A stretch of 64,000 bases of DNA from Heterodera schachtii (Eukaryota; Nematoda; Chromadorea; Rhabditida; Heteroderidae): the NCBI GenBank assembly GCA_023374025.1, contig SIJG01000170.1, positions 89,132 to 153,131 of the forward strand, written 5' to 3'. The notes under the pieces are model-generated. The model had not been told where the DNA came from. It worked only from the letters and a program-made list of their open reading frames with translations, and searched no databases. The position numbers were made by a program, and so were the translations under genes. Below are positions 50,451 to 59,378 of this stretch, piece after piece. Position 1 is the stretch's first letter, and each line of letters begins with the position of its first letter.

Positions 50451-52301
50451 CATTTATAAATTGTTTTTATATAATTTTCATTAACACATATAAACATTTT
50501 AATTTGCGATCCTATGTTTTCTGTTTTAAATTCTAAAAGAATTAATTTACTTGGATGTTTTACTATTATTTATTGTCACATTTATTTTTGAATTTATTTT
50601 TGACTTTTTATTCTTATTAATTTTTGAGTAAATTTAAATAAAATTTTTTCAAGTATCATGTTTTTAATTTTTTTGCTTTTTATTTTTGAATCAATCAGAG
50701 AAAAATAATAATGATCAATACCGAAGCTAAAATATTAATCACCGTTTCTTCTAAATGAATATTTGCATAAACATTTAGTTTAATTAACAAAAAATTCTAG
50801 ACATATTTATTTGTTTGAGAAAATTATTAATAATTTTATAAAATTTACTTAGATTTTTCTACTTCAATAAAGCAAATTAAGCACTTAAATTGGTTTAATA
50901 AAAATTATTTGATTTGTTAAAATTTATTTTCATTTAAATATTAACATTAGTAAAATCAATATATATAAATTATGAAGGATTTCTCGGTATGATATATTTA
51001 TAAATAATTCATAATTGATAATTAAACTGTTAATAAAACTTATGTTAAGTTACGTCACAAAAAATTTTATTTAGACAACATAATTTTCAATTGTCATTTT
51101 TCGACTTTTGAACTTAATTAAATTTTTGAATATTGGTTGTTGTTGTTGTTGTTTTTTTGGTCCAATAGCTTTGAATTATTTTTTAATAATTGCCAATTGT
51201 TCGTTATTATAATAATCACATAAGATTTTTTAATATTGTATAAACAGAAATAATATCTTTTTATTTTTATTTATTTATAGAATATTAATTATACAACTCT
51301 TGAGTGTAAACATGTTTTTAAATAATGCTTTATGAATAATATTTCATTATTTGCTACTAGATCATTTTAAAATTTATTTAAATGATTTTAAATTTATATA
51401 AAATATAAATTTTATCAAAAGAATAATTGAACTTTTAAATAAAAAAATACTAAGTTTACAATTCAAATATTTAATAAAAATTTTAAATAAACAACATTTG
51501 AATATCTAATATTTATTGATATTGTACAAATCCATTGACAACAATTCAGATCGTAGAGGGTCAAACACAAGAATTATGCCATAAAAATATTTAATTTTAA
51601 ACCTGGAAAAATATATTACTAAATAAAAAACATAAAATATTGTTAAAATTTTTTCTAGAAAATTTTCAGCTTCCAGGAAAAGTTTATTAAAATTTCTTTT
51701 TTTCTTGTATATAAAAATCCCGAAACTTGAAGTTTTTTTTTGATTTCAGGAATGTATTATCTACAAAATATAGAAAATAAGCAAATTTTTAAAAGTAAAA
51801 ATGAGAAAAAAAGCTTTTCTGGTGACAGTTTATTTCAAATTATATAATTAATTAAGAAACCATTTCAATATAATTATTTGTTAATGTATGCAATGATTTA
51901 ATAACTTTAATTATAAAATATAGTAAGTTGTTAAAAAACAGCTTATCAACCAAATTAAATCATTCAACCCACGGAACATGAAACTTCAAATGAATAGAAA
52001 AAAACGAATAAATTTATTTGTAACAAAATTACAAAACTAGTGCCAAAAATATTGATTTGTATATTTTACCAATTAAAATTTGGCATAATTTATTTTTCAA
52101 AAACATTAAAAAAATAATTCATTTTTATAAATTTAAAAAAAGGTAAATTAAAAAATAAATAAGTTCAATGTAGCAATTGAAGAAATAAATATTAATAATT
52201 GACATTTATTATAATAATTAAAATTTGTACTATCACATAATTATATTTAGAAAAAAACCTTCATTTTTTGCAAAGAAAATTTTTAAAAGATAAAAAATTC
52301 A
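50451..52301. other. AT-rich desert
   Basis: T-rich to about 51400, then A-rich. A (TTG)n microsatellite of about six units sits at 51134-51152. The inverted partner of the 5676-5715 word is at 51966-52005. No gene seen. Confidence 0.5.
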
Positions 52302-52996
52302 TGGTGAGACGAACCGAAAATAGTCTCAGTGTGGGCGAACCGAAAATGTCTCAGTAGAGGCGAACCGAAAAATAATTTCAGTGTGGGCGAACCGAAAATA
52401 GTCTCAATGTCAATAAAAATATTTAAATTTAATTATACAATTTAATTCGGTCACGAAAAATAATAAATTTTAATTAGACAATTATATAAAAAATAAATTA
52501 AAATAAAAACTTTCTCACTCCCGATCAAAAAAAAAAATGAAATTGAACGAAAATTTTAATTTCAAATCTTGAAGCCATCAAATTGATAGAGTAAGCTTAC
52601 TACTGTAGAGGATTTTTCATTAAAAAAACAAATCTACTAATTTTCTTCTGAAATTTCATCCAAAATTTTAGTAAATTTAACTTCTTCATTCGTTTAATGC
52701 ATTTTTCCTATAAATTTTGACTTCATCACTATACTTCTTTTCCCTAATGTTACAATTCAAAAATTATTTGCATTTTTAATGGTATGAAAGTTAACATTTA
52801 TTTTGAGCAGAATCTATGAAGAAAAAACATTGAAGAAAAGTTAAAGCTCTGACTTACATTATTAAAATTTTTTAACATTATTATCATATTTAAAAAAACA
52901 TTGCTTTAAAATAATTAAATTTAAATATTTTTATTGACACTGAGACTATTTTCGGTTCGCCCACACTGAGATTATTTTCGGTTCGACCTAGCACCA
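52302..52996. mobile_element. Inverted-repeat element with CGAACCGAAAATAGTCTCAG units
   Basis: The left end (52302-52437) has four tandem units of about 27 bp (GCGAACCGAAAATAGTCTCA, then GTGTGG), followed by CAATAAAAATATTTAAATTT. The right end (52914-52996) has the same in reverse complement with two units. The outer ends are TGGTG..CGAACCG on both sides. The flanks share AAAAAATT but not a clean duplication. The centre is AT-rich and non-coding. Subterminal repeat copy number differs between the ends. Class unknown. Confidence 0.75.
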
Positions 52997-55900
52997 AAAA
53001 ATTAACTATCATACTAAAGCATAAATAATAATAAATGTACAATTTTCAAAGAAAAAATTCAAAATTTTCAAATAAATAAAATGGTTGGATGATAACAAAT
53101 TGCTGAAAACTTATTAAAAATAATCATATTTTTAATTAAAACTCACTTTATTTATTAAAAAAAATATTAACTTCACTTTATATAACCGCATTTCGTTAAA
53201 ATAAATAAGCAAATTTGTAAGCGTCCAAAATAATTGGCGTAAGTAACAATAAAATAGAAAAGAATTAATTTCGATTAATTCTACGAAAATTGGCATAGTG
53301 ATAGAGAATGTGTGTGTCAGAGCAAATTTTAATAAATATTCAATTTAAATTCAACAAGTTTTAGTTATATAATAAAATTTTAGTCAACAATTTATCATTA
53401 ATTAAATGTAAAAATAATAAACCTTATTCATATTAAAACACTACATTCTCAACTGAAACATTCCACCGAATTTGTCCTTTTAATATACATGTAATTTATT
53501 TTCTTTTTATAAATGTCATTTTTAATGGTTTTATAAATATGCAAACTAATGCAAGAAAAAATATTAGAAAAAAAGTCTTTTAAAATTCTAATTTTAATGA
53601 AATGTACAGTACGCAACACAATAATAAAAATAATAAAATTCTTGGCAAAATAAAAAAAAAACAATTAACATAAACATAATAAAAATAAAAAGGATTACTA
53701 TTATTTAAAAATTTTATTCGACGTATTGATGTCATATATCAATAGTTTACAAATATTGCCGAAGAACAAAACGCCAAAAAACCCACTATTTAAAAAATTG
53801 CTGAGAATTTTCCTTATAAAAAGAGAGAGCCAATCTCGAGTTAAAAATTTAACTTCTATAAAATAAACTGCCGCGGCATTTTCGAGTTATGCGCCTGCAA
53901 CGGCTTTGGAGGGGCCAAAATAAGATATAGTCACTTATATTAATTGAGTTTTTTTCATAATTTTATAAATGTTTAGGACAGCTTACTAAAATCATTATAT
54001 TAACTAATTAATTAAAACGATGGCACAGATAGCTTGTTTTACAAATCAAATCAACACTTTTATTGCTTATTTTTAAATTTGAGATATATAACACCAACTA
54101 TGACTAATTTTATCTACTTGATAGAAAATATTCAAATATATATAAATTTATCTTCAATTTGATTATCAAATTATAAAAAAGACATTCAAATGATTTTTTT
54201 GTTAAAAAATTTTGGTTTAATTTTTATTTTCCTTATTTAATTGTAGAGAATATTTAATTTTTAAAGCTTTTATGTATCATTAATTAAATTTAATAAAATT
54301 GATTTTGTTTTATCTTTTTTCATAAAAGATTTGATTAATTGATACATAATAAATATATTTTTATAATTTTATTCGCTCTACTTTAACTATTTCAGTTTCG
54401 TTTTAGCTTTATAAATTTAGAGAATAAAATAATTATACTTTTTTTTTTTATAAATAAGGCGCGGATATTTAATGGGAAAATACTTTTGTTATCATTATAT
54501 TTTATAATATATTTATGTCGCCTAATTTTGTTTTCATGTACACGCGCGATTAAGCAGTGGTTTACGGAACTTACTATATTAATAAATGTATTATTTAATT
54601 TCCCTAATTGGAATAATTAATTGAAACTTAGTAATTACCTTTTAATTAATTAAGTTTATAATTTATCATTTATTAACTTTAAATTTACGCTAACAAAATT
54701 ATATAATTATGAGCAAAATTGATAATTCTCTATGATAAAATGGAACACTTACGATAAAATAAATATTTCATTTAATAAACATTTATATTAATATTTTAGT
54801 ATTATCTACCAGAGGTACAAAGCAATTTGTTTAAACCCAATTAATAAAAAAACCATAAAATTTTTTTTTAATTAAATACAAAATCATAATAGTATTTAAA
54901 ATTTAAAATCCATTAAAATTACTTTATACGAACTTGAAAGGAATTATTGAAAAAGATTTCATATAAATAATTATTTTACTGAATGATGCTTTTAATAGAC
55001 AAATAAAATATTATTAATATGAGGAAAAATCTTTTTTTGGTACGAATAATCAAATTAATAAAATGAAAGCGGGAGATATTTGATTTAGCCAATGATCCCT
55101 AATCTCAATGTGATAATAAAAATAAAACTTATTGTAACAAAGATTTAATAAAATAAAATATTAATTTAAAATTGAAAGTATAAAAAGAAAACCAAAAATG
55201 TATTAATCACTATTGAAAAACATTAAATTAATTTTGTTTACGATAGTTCTCAAATATGGCGCGACACAGTTCAATTAATTTTATTATTTCATATTAAAAA
55301 ATAGAAAATCAGTTTAAAAGACATAATTATTCAAATAATTTATTAAATTCTCATTAAGCCAATAACAATGAGAAAAAAATCTTTTTTTTAAGACATATAT
55401 TCATAAAGTTAAAGAAAATTAATTCATTTACATAAACAATTAAAACAAAAAATCATTAATGAAAAAATTTTCGATAATATTTAAAAGTAAATATTATTTT
55501 AATACCATTTCAAATAGTAAAAATAAATGACATTTTTATTTTTCTATTTTAATGAATAAAAAAATTTCTAATTATTGTATAATTTAATAATGATGTTAAA
55601 GATACAATAAAACGTCAAAAAGATTTAAAAAATATAAATGCCAAAATAATTTAATTTTACAAGTAAAGAAAATAAAATTAATACGTAAAATTTAATTATT
55701 TTTTTTCTAAATGTTTTAATAATGATTAAATTAAATTATAGCAAATAACAATTCATATAAAAATCAGCCAATTTAGGCTTTTTAATATTTTTTAATAAAA
55801 ATTCTAATTTGATTATTACAAAGATTCATTTAATAAGTCTTTAAGCTTTACTTTTAAACTAAATACACCTAAAGATTAAAAAACAATAAAAATTTGAAAA

Positions 55901-56229
55901 ATTTTTATATTAAAAAGTTTTATTTGTAATTAATTTTATTTTGAAAGGCTTTGACAGATATTGTACTCTTTTTAATATTAAAAATAAAAATAAGAATGGT
56001 TGGCAAATTTTATTTAATTAATAAATATTTTTACATTTGAATATGTTTTAGAATAAATAGTTGCAAGCGTCTGTAAGCCATTTAATATTGATTTAGAACT
56101 AAGTTTATAACTAAAAATTCTACAAACCTTTTTAAAACAATTTTTAAATTGAATAAAAGAAATTGCAAATAAAATTTAGGTTTAATAAATTAAAAAATTA
56201 ATATTTATTAAATAGATTAAATAGAAGGA
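52997..56229. other. AT-rich desert
   Basis: A complex patch at 53750-53930 (GCCGAAGAAC, CTGCCGCGGCATTTTCGAG, AACGGCTTTGGAGGGGCC) and a word at 54539-54568 after TTTTGTTTTCATG stand out. The rest is low-complexity. No gene supported. Confidence 0.5.
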
Positions 56230-56470
56230 CATGTTTTAGCTCGTTCGAAATATTTCATAATATTATTTTTATTTAAAATAATTAAAAAATATCGTAAAAT
56301 AGACATCATGATAATAAAAAATATTCATATATTTTCTGATTAAAAATAATGGAGTCCTAAATAATAAACAAAATATTCAATTAGATAACAAAAATGCCGA
56401 GAATTATCATTTATAAGAAAAAAATGCAGAGAATTATCATTTATAGGAACCAATTGAAATTAGAATTTTA
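56230..56470 (+). repeat. Diverged relative of 12180-12370
   Basis: ATAATATTATTTTTATTTAA, CATCATGATAATAAAAAATATT, ATATTTTCTGATT and AGAATTATC..ATAGGAACCAATT follow the same order as in the duplicated blocks after the foldback (12180-12370, 17060-17260). A short GAGAATTATCATTTATA unit is doubled. An old member of the same repeat family. Confidence 0.5.
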
Positions 56471-56565
56471 TTATTTTAATAATAACAAAGCAATTACATT
56501 AATTAATTATAAAGGAATACAAAGTATATAATATAATTATTTTCATTAATTAAATACTTAAAAAA

Positions 56566-56700
56566 CCTTATGAATTAGTCCAATTTACACTAAAGAAAAA
56601 TAAACGCAAATTAATTTTTAGAATTCTTTTAAAAAATTCGAAGCCCGAGCACATTACCAACTCGTGAAAATTCATCCCGAGAAAATAAAGATAACTTAAT
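56566..56700 (+). repeat. Ancient dispersed repeat, copy 2
   Basis: Matches 4700-4805 in word order (CCTTATGAATTA, AAATAAACGCA, TTTTAAAAAATTCG, CATCCCGAGAAAA). Non-coding. Confidence 0.5.
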
Positions 56701-56949
56701 TAATCTTCATTTAATAATTTTGATATTTAAAATAATCGAAATAAAATTTAATCTTGAAAACATTACTGATAATTCTTGAACAATTAAGTGGTTAACTCGT
56801 TGGAAAATTTATAGATAAAAAAGCATGTAAAAATATACAATTAATAACGCGAAATTTTTACAAATTATATATAACTTTTTGTAAAAAATTAAGGTATTCA
56901 ATTAACAATATAAAGAAATTTAATTATTATTAAATTTTAATTGCCAAAT

Positions 56950-57146
56950 AATAAATTATAACTTAGCTCAAATTTGACATAATTGACAAATTCGGAATCT
57001 TAATTTTTATAACTTTTTTGAATACAACTTAAAAATTTTTGCAAGATTTTGAAAAAATTAAGATATAGTAGAGGATAGCTAAAGCTATTTTCTAATACCT
57101 AAGATTGATTAATTGGGTTAAGTTTTTGATATTTTTGTCACTTCGT
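56950..57146. mobile_element. Diverged copy of the 11606-12172 foldback
   Basis: Left words AACTTAGCTCAAATTTGACA and right words ATAGTAGAGGAT, AGCTATTTTCTAATACCTAA and CACTTCGTCCTATCACC correspond to both arms of the foldback at 11606-12172 in the right order. Heavily diverged, with a shorter centre. Confidence 0.5.
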
Positions 57147-58246
57147 CCTATCACCGATTTATTCAGTTTTAAATTAAGATTTTAAAATATCACTTTTAAA
57201 ACATTTGGTTTATTACTTTTGGAAAATGCCGTCTTTGGTAACCACTTTTAGACTCGGCCTTCCAATAATTCACTTATTAGTTGTTAAAGTTTTTACTTAT
57301 AATTTTTTGTAGTTCTAATTTTACTCTATTTACTCACCTTTATTTTACTCTATATCTATTTTCATTTTCTTTAAATCAACCATCAAAAATACTTACTCCA
57401 AAAATGACAAATTTTTCTTTATCAACTCTAACTCCTTAAATACTTTTCCAAAATAGTTAAATAATGCTTATTGATAAACATTAACATACCAATTTAAAAA
57501 AATTTGAATATGGTTAAAAATATTTATAATATATTTATGTCTTCATTTCTAATAATTTTTTAAAATTTACAACTTTAAAATCAAAATAAAACAAATTAAT
57601 CAAGCATATTAATTTTAAAAGCGATTCAAATATTATCATTTTTATGTCGCCATTTAACGAGATTAAAAAACACCTTGCACACAAGAGATTTATTGAAATG
57701 GTTAATTAATAATTCTTATCCTAAATTTAATTTAATAAAATGATAGAAAAAAAATTTAAAAAATGAGATTACGAAGGAATTATTTCATTAGTATTAAAAT
57801 TATTAAAACTTCACTGTGTTAGTAAGTATAATTGAATTAATAATTCGATTGATATTTTTTCGATGAAATAATAAAACGAAGGGTTTGAAATACCTTAAAT
57901 TTTCAACTTAAAATTACTTTGAATTATTTAACTTTTATTAATTCTTCCTTTATGCAGAAGAGCATGGAGAAAAGAGCATGATGCAAGGTAAAATTGAAAT
58001 AGCAATATTAATTTTTCATTATTAATTATATATTAGTTAGATATTAAATAAAAATACTAATAAATATTAAATTATAATCTATTTACATGAAAATTTAATT
58101 AGTTTAAATAATTCCATTATGTATTAAATAATGTTTTAGTTACAAAACACATATATGAACATAAATATTTGTTAAAAAATTATAATGAGAAGGAAAGAAA
58201 TAAAAAAATAAACTGTTTTAAAAAATATAAACCAAAATTTTTTTTT
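57147..58246. other. AT-rich spacer with one microexon-like word
   Basis: Mostly low-complexity. At 57958-57987 a 30-nt GC-richer stretch (AAGAGCATGGAGAAAAGAGC...) is framed by TTTATGCAG and GTAAAATTG, i.e. good splice acceptor and donor sites; two of three frames are open. No neighbouring exon was found, so a microexon is only a possibility. Confidence 0.35.
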
Positions 58247-58546
58247 CATTTATTTTCAAATTCCTCATGTGTGATCCTTTAAATTTCACCTATATTTTCA
58301 TTTCCCATCCCTCACTCGTTCCTTGTACTTTTGTCTATGTTATACTTTGTTTTTTCATCCAATTGTACTTTTGTTAATAAAATAAAAGATTTTCTTCAAC
58401 TTTTACCGTAATAGTCCATGATTATGGCCTTTATAAATTGGCCGCACATTCATTGGTTTTGCCATAAACTCGAGTCTCCGATTGCGTTAAAGGCAGCTCG
58501 TACAAAAGGCAGTCACACACACAGTAAATATTTTGGAAAATAAAGC

Positions 58547-59042
58547 CTAAAACCTAAGCCTAAACACAAGGAAGCCTAAAGCTCAGATCTAAGCCTAGCC
58601 CCAAGGAAATCTAAAGCACAGTCGTAAGTTTATAGCTCAGTCTTAAGCCTAAGCTCTAGACCTAAGGAAGACTAAAGCTCAGGTCTAAGCCTCGACCTAA
58701 GCAAGTCTAAAAAGCTCAGTCCTAAGCCTATGTCAAGGTAATTAGTACAATTCTTATATTAGGCTTAGGACTGAGCTTTAAGCTTCTTGTTAAGGTTTAA
58801 ACCTGAGCTTTAGGTTTAGGCTGAGTTTTAGGCTTAAGACTTGGCTTTAGGCTTAGGACTGAGCTTTTTAGACTTGCTTAGGTCGAAGTTTAGACCTGAG
58901 CTTTAGTCTTCCTTGGGTCTAGGGCTTAGGCTTAAGACTGAGCTATAAACTTACGACTGTGCTTTAGACTTCCTTGTGGCTAGGCTTAGACCTGAGCTTT
59001 AGGTTTCCTTGGGTCTAGGCTTAGGTTTTAGGCTTAGGCTTT
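58547..59042. repeat. TTAGGC-like / CTGAGCTTTAGGC word array
   Basis: Both palindrome arms are built from short words: CCTAAGCCTAAAGCTCAG on the left arm, CTGAGCTTTAGGCTTAGG on the right. TTAGGC occurs many times on the right arm, several times as TTAGGCTTAGG, and as GCCTAA on the left. TTAGGC is the known nematode telomere hexamer. The array is degenerate and interrupted, so it is not a functional telomere as seen. Period about 30 bp with variants. Confidence 0.75.
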
Positions 59043-59195
59043 ATTTTCCAAAATATTTACTTTGTATGACTGCCTTTTGTACGGGCTGCCATTAACGCAA
59101 TCGGAGACTCGAGTTTATGGCAAAACCAATGAATGTGCGGCCAATTTATAAAGGCCATAATCATGGACTATTACGGTAAAAGTTGAAGAAAAAGT

Positions 59196-59206
59196 TTTAT
59201 TTTATT
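59196..59206 (-). promoter_or_regulatory. Polyadenylation signal of the polymerase gene
   Basis: Two overlapping AATAAA hexamers on the minus strand, about 175 bp beyond the stop codon at 59379. They are mirrored in the left palindrome arm near 58380. A plausible 3' end signal; a downstream GT-rich element is not obvious. Confidence 0.5.
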
Positions 59207-59314
59207 AACAAAAGTACAATTGGATGAAAAAAACAAAGTATAACATAGACAAAAGTACAAAGAACGAGTGAGGGATGGGAAATGAAATATATAGGTGAAA
59301 TTTAAAGGATCACA

Positions 59315-59366
59315 CATGAGGAATTTGAAAATAAATGAACCATGAGGAATTTGAAAATAAATGAAC
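59315..59366. repeat. 26-bp tandem duplication in the 3' UTR
   Basis: CATGAGGAATTTGAAAATAA plus TGAACC appears twice head to tail (59315-59340, 59341-59366), directly after the polymerase stop codon. The second unit lies outside the palindrome, and the left arm has a single unit, so the duplication happened on this side only. Confidence 0.85.
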
Positions 59367-59378
59367 CAAATGAAGAAA

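Larger units (their letters stand above)
58247..59337. repeat. Large imperfect palindrome next to the polymerase gene
   Basis: The left arm 58247-58730 (about 484 bp) is the reverse complement of 58848-59337 (about 490 bp) at roughly 90-95% by eye. The outer parts are unique sequence (AGGATCACACATGAGGAATT, GGCCATAATCATGGACTATT, CGGAGACTCGAGTTTATGGC); the inner parts are arrays of telomere-like words. The centre, 58731-58847, holds more of the same words on the right side. The outer right arm is the 3' flank of the polymerase gene, so the left arm is an inverted copy of that flank. It could be a terminal repeat of a Polinton-type element facing another copy, or a foldback rearrangement. Confidence 0.85.

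Noticed and set aside
52302..52437. Four regularly spaced repeats as a CRISPR array
   Set aside because: The repeats are contiguous without unique spacers and are mirrored at the other end of a transposon-like element, in a eukaryotic context.
52302..52996. Calling a definite target duplication for this element
   Set aside because: The flanks share AAAAAATT in an A-rich context with a 2-bp offset on one side, which is not convincing.
58547..59042. CRISPR-like or true telomere array
   Set aside because: Units are degenerate with no constant repeat plus unique spacers, so not CRISPR. TTAGGC runs are short and interrupted, so not a telomere tract.
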